DNA from: Solibacillus sp. FSL R5-0449
Lineage (GTDB): Bacteria; Bacillota; Bacilli; Bacillales_A; Planococcaceae
Assembly: GCF_037975215.1 (NCBI RefSeq)
Contig: NZ_CP150239.1
Span: 1,588,001 to 1,652,000, forward strand
Direction of reading: 5' to 3'
Length of the DNA stretch: 64,000 bases
Below, piece by piece: positions 33,629-42,657 of this stretch. A program made the position numbers and the translations under genes. The notes beneath the pieces are model-generated. The model had not been told where the DNA came from, did no database searches, and saw only the letters and a list, made by a program, of their open reading frames with translations. How positions within the stretch are numbered: the stretch's first letter is position 1; each line of letters begins with the position of its first letter.

Positions 33629-33808
33629 GGGTTTTGTTTTAGTACAATAATAAATTGATTGTGATTTAAATTTATTACAAGATGTACTAAAAAAATATGC
33701 CATTTTTATTGTAGGATCATTTGTTGAGGAAACCAATGTTAGAAGAACTTTCTGACAAAGTAGGATTTCTAAATGAATTGCAGAAGAAAATGGCATTTCC
33801 GATAGGTC

Positions 33809-33823
33809 ATAATTTTAACTTAT
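33809..33823 (+). promoter_or_regulatory. Candidate CcpC operator of the aconitase gene
   Basis: ATAA-N7-TTAT (33809-33823) matches the CcpC dyad described for Bacillus citB exactly, and is centred about 66 bases before the predicted transcript start, the same distance as in B. subtilis. A half-site TTAT lies at 33852-33855 beside the -35. A second dyad, TTATC-N6-GATAA (33820-33835), overlaps it. Confidence 0.6.
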
Positions 33824-33846
33824 CGCAAAAGATAATAATAATGCAA

Positions 33847-33875
33847 TTTACTTATGTATGAATGTGCGTTATTAT
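33847..33875 (+). promoter_or_regulatory. Sigma-A promoter of the aconitase gene
   Basis: TTTACT (33847-33852), a 17-base spacer and TATTAT (33870-33875). Start of transcription is expected near 33882. Confidence 0.65.
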
Positions 33876-33936
33876 TGACTGTGGAGAAAAGAGCTTTACA
33901 ACCTTTTCAATTAAGAAAAACTAGGGGGAACACAAC

Positions 33937-36633
33937 ATGGCAAACTTACACAACAGTCGTTCGACTTTTGAAGTTAACGGTAAAACTTATAACTATTTCC
34001 GTTTAGCTGCAATTGAAGAAGCTGGTATCGCAAAAGTATCACGCCTACCTTATTCAATTAAAGTATTATTAGAATCAGTATTACGTCAATATGATAACTA
34101 TGTAATTAAAGACGAGCATGTTAATGAATTAGCTAACTTCGGTAATCACAATGCAGATGCTGAAGTACCATTCAAACCTTCTCGCGTAGTATTACAAGAC
34201 TTCACTGGTGTTCCAGTAGTAGTTGACTTAGCTTCATTACGTTCTGCAATGAAAGAAATGGGTGGAGACCCAGCTAAAATCAACCCTGCAATTCCTGTAG
34301 ACCTTGTAATTGACCACTCAGTACAAGTAGACAAATACGGTAACGCAGCAGCATTACAAGCGAACATGGATTTAGAGTTCGAACGTAACGCTGAACGTTA
34401 TAACTTCTTAAAATGGGCTCAAACTGCTTATGATAACTTCCGCGCTGTACCACCAGCAACTGGTATCGTACACCAAGTTAACTTAGAGTACTTAGCTCCA
34501 ATCGTTCACGTTAACGAAACAGAAGAAGGTTTAGTAGCATTCCCTGACTCAGTAGTAGGTACTGACTCTCACACAACTATGATCAACGGTATCGGTGTTC
34601 TAGGTTGGGGTGTTGGTGGTATCGAAGCTGAAGCTGGTATGTTAGGTCAACCATCTTACTTCCCAATTCCTGATGTTATCGGTGTTAAATTAGTAGGCGA
34701 ATTACCAAACGGTACTACAGCTACTGACTTAGCATTAAAAGTAACTCAAGTATTACGTGCTCGTGGCGTAGTAAACAAATTCGTTGAGTTCTTCGGACCT
34801 GGCGTACCTGGTTTACCATTAGCTGACCGTGCTACAATCTCAAACATGGCTCCAGAATACGGTGCTACTTGTGGTTTCTTCGCAGTTGATGAAGAATCAT
34901 TAAACTACATGCGCTTAACTGGCCGTGACGAAGAGCACATTGCTGTTGTTGAAGCTTACTTAAAAGCTAACGACATGTTCTTCAACCCAGAATTAGAGCC
35001 TGTATACACTGACGTTTTAGAAATCAACTTAGCTGACATCGAAGCTAACCTTTCTGGTCCTAAACGTCCACAAGATTTAATTCCTTTAACTGAAATGAAA
35101 AAAGTTTACCGTGAGTCAGTAGTAGCTCCTCAAGGTACACAAGGTTTCGGTTTAACAGAAGAAGAATTCTCAAAAACATCTACTGCTAACTTTGCAGACG
35201 GTGCTGTTGAAATTCCAGCTGGTGCGGTAGCAATCGCAGCCATCACTTCTTGTACAAACACATCTAACCCATACGTATTATTAGCTGCTGGTTTAGTTGC
35301 TAAAAAAGCTGTAGAGTTAGGTATTAAACCTGCTAAGTGGGTTAAAACTTCATTAGCTCCAGGTTCTAAAGTAGTTACTGGCTACTTAGAAGAATCAGGT
35401 TTACAAGACTACTTCGACCAAATCGGTTTCAACACAGTTGGTTACGGTTGTACAACATGTATCGGTAACTCTGGTCCTTTATTACCAGAAATCGAAGATG
35501 CAATCAAATCAAACGATTTATTCGTAACTTCTGTATTATCAGGTAACCGTAACTTCGAAGGTCGTGTACACCCATTAGTAAAAGCTAACTTCTTAGCTTC
35601 ACCACCATTAGTTGTTGCTTACGCATTAGCGGGTACTGTAGATATCGATCTACAAAAAGACGCAATCGCTGTAACTCCAGAAGGCAAAGAAGTATTCTTC
35701 GCTGATATCTGGCCATCAACTGAAGAAGTTAACGAAGTATTAAATAAAGTTGTAACTCGTGAATTATTCCAAAAAGAATACGAAACTGTATTCACTGCTA
35801 ACGAAGCTTGGAATGCAATCGAAACTTCAACTGAAAACTTATATACTTTCGATGACAAATCAACTTACATCCAAAACCCACCATTCTTCACTGGTCTTTC
35901 TAAAGAGCCAGGTGCTATCCAAACATTAGCTGGAATGCGTGTAATGGCTAAGTTCGGTGACTCTATCACTACTGACCACATCTCTCCTGCAGGTGCAATC
36001 GGTAAAGATACACCAGCTGGTAAGTACTTAATCGAAAACGGAGTTGCAATCCGTGACTTCAACTCTTACGGTTCTCGTCGTGGTAACCACGAAGTAATGA
36101 TGCGCGGTACATTCGCTAACATCCGTATCCGTAACCAAATCGCTCCAGGTACAGAAGGTGGTTTCACTACTTACTGGCCAACAGGCGAAGTTGAGTACAT
36201 TTACGATGCTTGCATGAAGTACAAAGAAGCAGGTACTGGCTTAGTAGTATTAGCTGGTAACGACTACGGTATGGGTTCATCTCGTGACTGGGCTGCTAAA
36301 GGTACATTCTTACTAGGCGTTAAAACTGTAATCGCACAATCTTACGAGCGTATCCACCGTTCTAACTTAGTAATGATGGGCGTATTACCATTACAATTCA
36401 TGGCTGGCGAATCAGCTGAAACTTTAGGATTAAAAGGTGACGAAACAATCGACGTTAACTTAACTGATGATGTTAAACCACGTGATATCCTAACTGTTAC
36501 TGCTACTTCTCCAGAAGGAAAAGTAACTGAGTTCAAAGCGTTAGCTCGTTTCGACTCTGAAGTAGAAGTAGACTACTACCGTCACGGTGGTATCCTACAA
36601 ATGGTATTACGTGCTAAAGCTGCACAACAATAA
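33937..36633 (+). CDS. acnA: Aconitate hydratase (aconitase A)
   Basis: An 898-residue aconitase A/IRP1-type enzyme of the TCA cycle that interconverts citrate and isocitrate with a 4Fe-4S cluster. The cluster cysteines are C439 ([10 protein letters not shown]) and C505/C508 ([13 protein letters not shown]). The swivel domain carries [20 protein letters not shown] and [16 protein letters not shown]. In Bacillus the protein (CitB) also binds RNA when iron is low. ATG 33937 follows AGGGGG. Codon use is strongly biased (Leu almost always TTA, no CTG seen), a mark of very high expression. It is monocistronic with its own promoter and terminator. Confidence 0.97.
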   Translation: MANLHNSRSTFEVNGKTYNYFRLAAIEEAGIAKVSRLPYSIKVLLESVLRQYDNYVIKDEHVNELANFGNHNADAEVPFKPSRVVLQDFTGVPVVVDLASLRSAMKEMGGDPAKINPAIPVDLVIDHSVQVDKYGNAAALQANMDLEFERNAERYNFLKWAQTAYDNFRAVPPATGIVHQVNLEYLAPIVHVNETEEGLVAFPDSVVGTDSHTTMINGIGVLGWGVGGIEAEAGMLGQPSYFPIPDVIGVKLVGELPNGTTATDLALKVTQVLRARGVVNKFVEFFGPGVPGLPLADRATISNMAPEYGATCGFFAVDEESLNYMRLTGRDEEHIAVVEAYLKANDMFFNPELEPVYTDVLEINLADIEANLSGPKRPQDLIPLTEMKKVYRESVVAPQGTQGFGLTEEEFSKTSTANFADGAVEIPAGAVAIAAITSCTNTSNPYVLLAAGLVAKKAVELGIKPAKWVKTSLAPGSKVVTGYLEESGLQDYFDQIGFNTVGYGCTTCIGNSGPLLPEIEDAIKSNDLFVTSVLSGNRNFEGRVHPLVKANFLASPPLVVAYALAGTVDIDLQKDAIAVTPEGKEVFFADIWPSTEEVNEVLNKVVTRELFQKEYETVFTANEAWNAIETSTENLYTFDDKSTYIQNPPFFTGLSKEPGAIQTLAGMRVMAKFGDSITTDHISPAGAIGKDTPAGKYLIENGVAIRDFNSYGSRRGNHEVMMRGTFANIRIRNQIAPGTEGGFTTYWPTGEVEYIYDACMKYKEAGTGLVVLAGNDYGMGSSRDWAAKGTFLLGVKTVIAQSYERIHRSNLVMMGVLPLQFMAGESAETLGLKGDETIDVNLTDDVKPRDILTVTATSPEGKVTEFKALARFDSEVEVDYYRHGGILQMVLRAKAAQQ

Positions 36634-36650
36634 TTCCATTCTATAACTTG

Positions 36651-36688
36651 AAAGACAAAGTCAATTTCGATTGGCTTTGTCTTTTTTT
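36651..36688 (+). terminator. Intrinsic terminator of acnA
   Basis: AAGACAAAGTCAA and TTGGCTTTGTCTT pair with a short TTCGA loop and are followed by a run of T residues. Confidence 0.85.
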
Positions 36689-36718
36689 GTGCAAAAAGGA
36701 CCTAAAGAATGTATTTTT

Positions 36719-36742
36719 TGTTAATTAACAGTAAAATTTTAC
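36719..36742. promoter_or_regulatory. Two adjacent perfect 12-bp palindromes
   Basis: TGTTAATTAACA (36719-36730) is followed at once by GTAAAATTTTAC (36731-36742). The second overlaps the probable -35 (TTTACG, 36738-36743) of the next gene. They look like a double operator. Confidence 0.5.
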
Positions 36743-36766
36743 GGAAAATGTGGAAATTTTTATAAT
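36738..36766 (+). promoter_or_regulatory. Probable promoter of the SLH nucleotidase gene
   Basis: TATAAT (36761-36766) is a perfect -10; TTTACG (36738-36743) is a fair -35 with a 17-base spacer. Confidence 0.55.
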
Positions 36767-36815
36767 ATTTCGTTACTATCAAAAGGAAGGTTAAAAATTT
36801 TGGGGGGTCTTTTGG

Positions 36816-38969
36816 ATGAAGAAAAAAAGAATGTATTCAGCAACAGCTTTAGCAGCATTTACGGCAGTAGCTGTAGGAGCAACAGGTGTAATGGCAGAAG
36901 AGACAATTTTCACGGATGTCTCTGTTAGCCATCCATATGCAGATGGAATCAATGCTCTAACTTCTGCAGGTATCGTTAAAGGATTTGAAGATGGTACTTT
37001 TAAACCAGACGCAACGGTTACACGTGGACAAGCTGCAAAAATGATTGCGGGTGCTCTTAAACTAGATACGACAAATGTGAAAAATCCTAACTTCAAAGAT
37101 ATTAAAACGTCAAACCAGTATTACAGTCAAATAGCGGCATTAGTAGCTACTGGATTTGTAAAAGGTTATGAAGACGGCACATTCCGTACAGCGGATAAAA
37201 TTACACATAATCAGTTTGCTAAAATTTTAACGAATGTTTCAGCGGTATATCCGATTGATGCAACAGCATTATTAACAGAGGCTAAAGTTGTATTCAACCC
37301 TACGAAACAACTAACTCGTGGTGAACTTTCAAGCGTATTGGCAACAATGCTTGCAGCGGCTGCACCAGCACCACAGCCTGAACCTGAAACAGACAATTAT
37401 AAATTATCGATCATGCATGTGAACGATACTCATGGACGTGTGGATTCATTCCCGAAATTAATGACGGCAGTTAAGGAACAACGCGCTAAAACACCGGATG
37501 CGCTTTTATTGCATGCAGGTGACGTATTCAGCGGTACATTGTACTTCAACGAATTCCAAGGACAAGCAGATCTACCGTTTTTAAATGCATTGAAATTTGA
37601 TGCCATCACATTAGGTAACCATGAATTTGACTTAGGTTCTTCACCAGAAGGACATAAAGCATTGGCAGACTTCATTAAAGCTTCACAATTCCCGGTATTA
37701 ACGGCGAATGTTGACTTTACAAAAGACAGCCTGTTTACAGGAATGTTCTCTGACTTAGTATCAAGCGAGCCAGAAAACGGCAAAATTTACGCTGGTATGA
37801 TTAAAGAAGTAAACGGCGAAAAAATCGGGATCTTCGGTTTAACGACGGCTGAAACGAAAGACATCGCATCACCAGGAAGTGTAGCATTTGAAAATTATAT
37901 CGACGAAGCGAAAAAAGCGGTTAAAGCGTTTGAAGATAAAGGTGTCGATAAAATTATTGCTTTAACACATATCGGTTATGACGATAACCCTGCATATGAC
38001 AATGATCAAGTTCTAGCAAAATCAGTACCTGGAATTGATATTATCGTAGGCGGTCACACGCATACTGAACTGAAAGAGCCAGTCGTAATTGATACAAACA
38101 CTGTTGGCGAGAAAAAGGATGCAACATTGATTGTTCAAGCGAAAGAGTACGCTGGTTTCCTAGGTACTGTGAACGTTGAGTTCGATGAAAATGGTGTCAT
38201 CGTGAAACATGACGGTCAGTTAGTTGAAATCGGTAAACTTGCAGATGACGCTGAAGGTTTAAAAATTCTAGCGCCGTTTAAAGAAAAAGTGGATGAAATT
38301 ACTAAAGCCGAAATCGGTGTAACTATCGCAGAAGATTTAGTAAGCCCTCGTGCATCAGATGATAATCCAGTGAGTGTACGTAACAGCGAAACGGTATTAG
38401 GTAATATTATTACTGACGGTATGCTTGCAAAAGCGAAACAATATACTGATAAAAAAGTTGTAATGGCAATGCAAAATGGCGGCGGTATCCGTGCTGCAAT
38501 TCCTGCCGGCAATATTACAACAGGACAAGTTATTACAGTATTGCCATTTGGTAATACATTAGCATTAATGGATGTTACAGGTGCTGAATTAAAAGCGGCA
38601 TTTGAACACTCTGTGAAAGAAGCTCCAAAAGAGAACGGCGGATTCCTGCATATTTCAGGTGCTAAACTAGAATACGATTCTTCTAAAGAAGTAGGTTCTC
38701 GTGTCGTTTCATTAAAATACTTTGATGAAGCAACGAATGCATATGTCGATATAGCGGATAACGAAACATACACAGTAGCTACAAATGCCTTCACAGCTAA
38801 AGGCGGAGACGGCTTCAGCTCATTCGAAAAAGCATACGGTGAAGGCCGTGTGACGGACTTAGGTTTATCAGATTGGGAAAACTTAAAAGAACAATTACTA
38901 TCAATGAAAGAAATTAAGTTTACGACAGAAGGCCGCATTGTAGATGTAGCTGCACCTGCGGAAAAATAA
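36816..38969 (+). CDS. SLH-domain 5'-nucleotidase/metallophosphatase, cell-wall bound
   Basis: A 717-residue secreted protein. A signal peptide (about residues 1-27, ending MAEE) is followed by two clear SLH repeats (FTDVSVSHPYADGINALTSA from about 32, FKDIKTSNQYYSQIAALVAT from about 93) and a third degenerate one; these bind pyruvylated wall polymer. From about 198 comes the calcineurin-type domain (MHVNDTHGR, LHAGDVFSGT, LGNHEFD, VGGHTHTE) and then the 5'-nucleotidase C-terminal domain (MQNGGGIRAAIPAG, TNAFTAKGGDGF). It should release phosphate from extracellular nucleotides. ATG 36816 follows GGGGGG. Twin palindromes lie at its promoter. Confidence 0.9.
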   Translation: MKKKRMYSATALAAFTAVAVGATGVMAEETIFTDVSVSHPYADGINALTSAGIVKGFEDGTFKPDATVTRGQAAKMIAGALKLDTTNVKNPNFKDIKTSNQYYSQIAALVATGFVKGYEDGTFRTADKITHNQFAKILTNVSAVYPIDATALLTEAKVVFNPTKQLTRGELSSVLATMLAAAAPAPQPEPETDNYKLSIMHVNDTHGRVDSFPKLMTAVKEQRAKTPDALLLHAGDVFSGTLYFNEFQGQADLPFLNALKFDAITLGNHEFDLGSSPEGHKALADFIKASQFPVLTANVDFTKDSLFTGMFSDLVSSEPENGKIYAGMIKEVNGEKIGIFGLTTAETKDIASPGSVAFENYIDEAKKAVKAFEDKGVDKIIALTHIGYDDNPAYDNDQVLAKSVPGIDIIVGGHTHTELKEPVVIDTNTVGEKKDATLIVQAKEYAGFLGTVNVEFDENGVIVKHDGQLVEIGKLADDAEGLKILAPFKEKVDEITKAEIGVTIAEDLVSPRASDDNPVSVRNSETVLGNIITDGMLAKAKQYTDKKVVMAMQNGGGIRAAIPAGNITTGQVITVLPFGNTLALMDVTGAELKAAFEHSVKEAPKENGGFLHISGAKLEYDSSKEVGSRVVSLKYFDEATNAYVDIADNETYTVATNAFTAKGGDGFSSFEKAYGEGRVTDLGLSDWENLKEQLLSMKEIKFTTEGRIVDVAAPAEK

Positions 38970-38979
38970 TTCAATAGCG

Positions 38980-39017
38980 AAACCACTAATTTGGGCAACC
39001 ATGTTAGTGGTTTTTTT
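38980..39017 (+). terminator. Terminator of the SLH nucleotidase gene
   Basis: AAACCACTAA and TTAGTGGTTT pair around a 14-base loop and are followed by a T run. Confidence 0.8.
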
Positions 39018-39048
39018 ATTTATTTTTCTGCAAATAATATTATGTAAA

Positions 39049-39062
39049 TGAAAGCGTTTACC
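39049..39062 (+). promoter_or_regulatory. Catabolite-responsive element (cre)-like site
   Basis: TGAAAGCGTTTACC matches the cre consensus TGWAANCGNTNWCA at 13 of 14 positions. It lies in the 339-base gap before the YhgE/Pip gene, about 250 bases upstream of its start. The rest of this gap is AT-rich and holds no gene that I can support. Confidence 0.5.
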
Positions 39063-39254
39063 TTATCACTCGATAACATTATAAGTTAGAAAATTCAGAT
39101 AAATATAGTTGGTCCTAAAATAGAATGTTATTTAACGATTATATTGTCCTATTTTTTGAATATTAATATGAACAAAATTCACGTACTAATAAGAAAATAT
39201 TTACATTTTCTAGTAGAAATATGTAAAAACTTAGAATATATTATTGTTATACGC

Positions 39255-39270
39255 ATGAGTGTTCATTCAT
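39255..39270. promoter_or_regulatory. Possible operator before the YhgE/Pip gene
   Basis: ATGAGTG-TT-CATTCAT is a near-perfect dyad, 39 bases before the start codon. Relatives of this gene are commonly controlled by a TetR protein with TGAATG/CATTCA half-sites; the link is inferred. Confidence 0.35.
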
Positions 39271-39308
39271 TCGTATAGGACTAATTTTATAAAAAAGGGG
39301 GGTTTTTT

Positions 39309-41615
39309 ATGGGGTCGTTTCAGTTGTTTGGGAAGGAATTGCAGTCACTGAAAAATCGTAAAGGTTTACTCGTTGCGTTGATCGGTGTCATGCTCATTCC
39401 AATTGTTTACGTAGCTGTTCTTCTGTCAGCTACATGGGGACCGTATGACAATCTGGATAACTTACCGGTTGCATTCGTCAATAAGGATGCAGGCGGGGTT
39501 TCGGGTGGTCAAGCAATCAATGTCGGCGAAGATTTAATGGAAACATTAAAGGAGAGTAATTCATTAGGCTGGCATTTCGTGACAGAAGAAGAAGCGATGG
39601 CAGGGTTGGAAAATCAGGAATTTTACTTGGTGGTAGAAGTACCGGAAGACTTTTCACAAAAGGTGACTACCGTTCTTGATGCAAATCCGCAAGTGCCGGA
39701 ATTGCGCTATATCCAAAATGAAGGGTTAAACTTCATGGGAGCGCAAGTAACAAACAGTGCTGTTGAAAAACTTCGCGAACAATTAGGGGACAAAATTACA
39801 GCGACTTATGCCAGAACGGTATTCTCAAGATTTACGGATATCGAAACAGGATTTGCTACCGGAGCGGATGGTTCGAAGCAAATCGTGGATGGCACGGAGC
39901 AGCTGGCAGATGGGACAAACACCTTATTAACATCATTGACGGAAAAGTCGGCAGATATTAACAAACTTGCTGCCGGTGCGAAGACGGCCGATGCAGGGGC
40001 AGGCCAGCTTCTTTCTGCGATCAATGGAGGAACGGGCGACATTAACAAGCTAGCGTCCGGATCACGTCAAGTGGCATCAGGTGCTACACAGTTAAAAGGC
40101 GGATCACAGCAAGTATTAGCCGGACTTAACTCCTTAAAAGGCGGTTCAACGGAAATCTACACAGGCTTACAGCAATTACAGCCTGGTTCTGAAAATCTAC
40201 TTAGTGGGTTACAGCAGCTTTCTGCAGGAGCGAACCAGCTATACGCAGGGATCGCGGTAGGAGACGGCACACAAGCGAATCCTGGCTTGGCAAAAGGTCT
40301 GAACCAGCTGGCGACAGTATTGCAGTCGAAACAGGCGGATATTGAGCAAATGGCGCAAGGTGCAGTATTGCTGCAAAGTTTGGCGCAAGCACCTGGTATG
40401 GAAGCATACCGCGAAAATTTACTTGCGTTAAGTGCAGGTTTGGGTGAACTCGGCAGCGTTTATCCTGTTGCCGTTCAAAGTGCTAATGCATTAAGCAATG
40501 GTGCCAACCAGATTGCACAATCCATGCCAGCATTGACGACAGGTCTTGAAAATGCGATTGCAGGCCAAAAAACAATCGTGTCGGGAATTGGTTCATTAAC
40601 AGCGGGTCAAGAAAAAGCTGTTCAAGGAATCGATGCGCTTGTTGCAGGGCAGACAGCTGTCGTTTCAGGGGCTTCTACTTTAGCGGGTGGTGCATCACAG
40701 GTAGCAAACGGTAACGCATCGCTAACGAGCTCGTGGAACAAATTAGGTGCAGGTGTTTCCAACTTGAAAAGCGGTTTAACGCAAATCAGTACAGGAAATG
40801 AAACCGTAGCAGTTGGGTGGCAAACGATGACAGAAGGGGTTACTTCATTAAATGATGGGGTGAACCGTCTTCAGGCAGGTTCATCGGAATTGGCGACTGG
40901 TCTGGAAGGCGGACGTGAACAAGTGGCGGCATTACGGATTACCGACGAAAATATCGCGATGTTCTCATCACCGGTCACATTGGCAGGGGAGAAAGTCAAT
41001 GCATACGAATATTACCGTGATTCAACGGCACCGTATATTTTATCGTTGGCATTATTCGTAGGTATGCTCGTATTGTCCATGTTTGTTGACTTTAAAAAGC
41101 CGGCTGTATTGCCAAAGTCTGCGGTAAGCTGGTTTGTCAGTAAGTGGCTGCAATTGGCACTCTTTGCTACAATTCAGGCCGTGCTGGTTACCGTATTTAC
41201 ATTAGTTGTATTACAGCTATCGGTAGAACATGTCGTGCCGTTTATTTTATTCGGGATTTTTGTCAGCATTGTATTCATGTCGATCATTTTCTTCCTTGTA
41301 TCGGTTGCAGGCAATATCGGGCGGTTTATCGCACTTGTACTGGCTATTGCACAATTATCGATTACAGGTTCGAATTTGCCGATTCCAATGCTGCCTGAAA
41401 ATTTACAGGCTGTAAGTGCATATTTACCGTTTACGTATTCAATTTCAGGATTTAAATCGGTTATTTCATTAGGGGATCTTTCATTATTATCATCAAATGC
41501 TTTAACGCTGGTTATTTATTTAGTCGTTGCTTCTGTGTTGGCATTAGTCGCGTTTATCGTAAGCTATAAATCACTTACGACGAAGTACACACCGGAAGTG
41601 CAGCCGACTGCATAA
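39309..41615 (+). CDS. YhgE/Pip domain membrane protein
   Basis: A 768-residue protein of the YhgE/Pip (phage infection protein) family. An N-terminal membrane helix (LLVALIGVMLIPIVYVAVLL) leads to the conserved LPVAFVNKDAGG segment, then a long outer domain (about residues 200-560) of repeated SG-x-x-L/GAxQLxxG heptads, and a C-terminal ABC-2-like membrane domain with five to six helices. Relatives act in phage adsorption, type VII-related export or lipid efflux; the role is open. ATG 39309 follows AAAGGGGGG. No TetR gene is adjacent. Confidence 0.85.
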   Translation: MGSFQLFGKELQSLKNRKGLLVALIGVMLIPIVYVAVLLSATWGPYDNLDNLPVAFVNKDAGGVSGGQAINVGEDLMETLKESNSLGWHFVTEEEAMAGLENQEFYLVVEVPEDFSQKVTTVLDANPQVPELRYIQNEGLNFMGAQVTNSAVEKLREQLGDKITATYARTVFSRFTDIETGFATGADGSKQIVDGTEQLADGTNTLLTSLTEKSADINKLAAGAKTADAGAGQLLSAINGGTGDINKLASGSRQVASGATQLKGGSQQVLAGLNSLKGGSTEIYTGLQQLQPGSENLLSGLQQLSAGANQLYAGIAVGDGTQANPGLAKGLNQLATVLQSKQADIEQMAQGAVLLQSLAQAPGMEAYRENLLALSAGLGELGSVYPVAVQSANALSNGANQIAQSMPALTTGLENAIAGQKTIVSGIGSLTAGQEKAVQGIDALVAGQTAVVSGASTLAGGASQVANGNASLTSSWNKLGAGVSNLKSGLTQISTGNETVAVGWQTMTEGVTSLNDGVNRLQAGSSELATGLEGGREQVAALRITDENIAMFSSPVTLAGEKVNAYEYYRDSTAPYILSLALFVGMLVLSMFVDFKKPAVLPKSAVSWFVSKWLQLALFATIQAVLVTVFTLVVLQLSVEHVVPFILFGIFVSIVFMSIIFFLVSVAGNIGRFIALVLAIAQLSITGSNLPIPMLPENLQAVSAYLPFTYSISGFKSVISLGDLSLLSSNALTLVIYLVVASVLALVAFIVSYKSLTTKYTPEVQPTA

Positions 41616-41660
41616 AAAAAGACCCGTCTGCTCTCATAAAAGAGAGTGACGGGTTTTTTA
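41614..41660. terminator. Bidirectional terminator
   Basis: GACCCGTC...CTCTC pairs with GAGAG...GACGGGT (with internal mismatches) and has A runs on the left and T runs on the right, between two convergent genes. Confidence 0.75.
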
Positions 41661-41668
41661 ACGTTTCA

Positions 41669-41962
41669 TTAAAACTCTACGTGGGCAATCATGCCTTCTT
41701 CATCATCAATAGCGAGAGAAATACGCGCTGACATTGAGTCACGGCCAAGCTGCTCATCAATATACAGACGTAGTGCCATGATGAAATTCACAGAGTTATA
41801 TACATCCAATTGTCCGTTGTAGAAAGCTTCCGCTGAATATCCGGCAACATCATCATACATCAGCTCCACTTCCACTTCTTCGGGAGCTGCGTTTTTGAAT
41901 TTTGCATGGAACAGACAAACGGCATTAATTAAATCTTGTTCAAGTAATGTTAGTTTTTCCAC
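41669..41962 (-). CDS. Small conserved protein, DUF2653/YxcD-like
   Basis: A 97-residue acidic soluble protein (ELMYDDVAGYSAEAFYNG, ISLAIDDEEGMIAHVEF). It resembles the small Bacillus YxcD/DUF2653 family, but I recall this only loosely. GTG 41962 lies ten bases after GAGG and overlaps the end of the upstream gene by 13 bases, so the two are translationally coupled. Function unknown. Confidence 0.5.
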   Translation of the reverse strand: MEKLTLLEQDLINAVCLFHAKFKNAAPEEVEVELMYDDVAGYSAEAFYNGQLDVYNSVNFIMALRLYIDEQLGRDSMSARISLAIDDEEGMIAHVEF

Positions 41963-42405
41963 GAGTCAGTAACCTCTTTATCCTTTTTGCGTTTGATTAA
42001 CTGGTAAATCTTCACTAGGAAGAAGACAATCGCCGCAATTGCTGCTACGTTGATCAACAGTCCTAAAATATTGCCTAACATCCCCATGCCTGCAAATAAG
42101 CTACCGAATAATAAACCGGCTAAACCACCAAGCATTAAGCCTTTCATTAAGCCGCCTTTGTTAGTTGAAGCTGTATTTGAATCATTCTTTTTTGTAGAAT
42201 TATTATTTTGTTTTGTTGTTGTCGGGTTTGTAGCATCATTGTTTTTCTTTTGGAAATTTGAGTTGTTATTGTTGTTGAAGCCTTTTTTACCTGACTTGTA
42301 TCCTTTTGCTTCTACAGTATCTGCATCATTTGCAAATAAAATCGTAGTCCCTACACTTGAAAATACAAGTGTGAAAGCTAATAAGATTGCTGATAACTTT
42401 TTCAT
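41950..42405 (-). CDS. Secreted/membrane protein with Asn-Lys-rich linker
   Basis: A 151-residue protein. A signal peptide (MKKLSAILLAFTLVFSSVGT) is followed by an Asn/Lys/Thr-rich disordered linker (about residues 36-82), a glycine-rich hydrophobic segment (GLMKGLMLGGLAGLLFG) and a final membrane helix (LLINVAAIAAIVFFLVKIYQ) with a basic tail. The Gly-rich part recalls the N-terminal region of Tim44-like proteins, without the folded domain. ATG 42405 follows GGGGG. Its stop overlaps the next gene, forming a two-gene operon. Function unknown. Confidence 0.6.
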   Translation of the reverse strand: MKKLSAILLAFTLVFSSVGTTILFANDADTVEAKGYKSGKKGFNNNNNSNFQKKNNDATNPTTTKQNNNSTKKNDSNTASTNKGGLMKGLMLGGLAGLLFGSLFAGMGMLGNILGLLINVAAIAAIVFFLVKIYQLIKRKKDKEVTDSWKN

Positions 42406-42544
42406 GTTTTTCCCCCAATTAGTCTATTTATTTACTTTCTCAGTATATCAAAAATCTACCTAAATAGAAAATGAAAACACTTTTAAGCAAATACTACAAG
42501 CAATGCCCGAAATATAGCTTTTCTTGTGAGAATCACAAATATTA

Positions 42545-42573
42545 TTGTAATCATAAAAATGACACTGTATGAT
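42545..42573 (+). promoter_or_regulatory. Promoter of ddh with a downstream palindrome
   Basis: TTGTAA (42545-42550), a 17-base spacer and TATGAT (42568-42573). A perfect palindrome, AAATTC-T-GAATTT (42592-42604), lies just downstream of the expected start point and could be an operator. Confidence 0.5.
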
Positions 42574-42657
42574 GAAGTTTAATTTAGATGAAAATTCTGA
42601 ATTTACATCACTATGTAAGGAAAAATGTCTAATAAAGAAATTGGGGGAATGAAAAAG

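Noticed and set aside
33697-33797. ATGCCATTTT and AAAATGGCAT as a long inverted repeat
   Set aside because: The arms are about 85 bases apart, with no T run or other structure, so a functional hairpin is unlikely.
38216-38998. 260-residue minus-strand frame opposite the SLH nucleotidase
   Set aside because: It is the antisense of a gene with clear motifs, has no start signal, and its composition is that of a reversed coding strand.
39169-39280. 36-codon frame in the gap before yhgE
   Set aside because: No ribosome binding site, and it runs through the candidate operator; likely chance.
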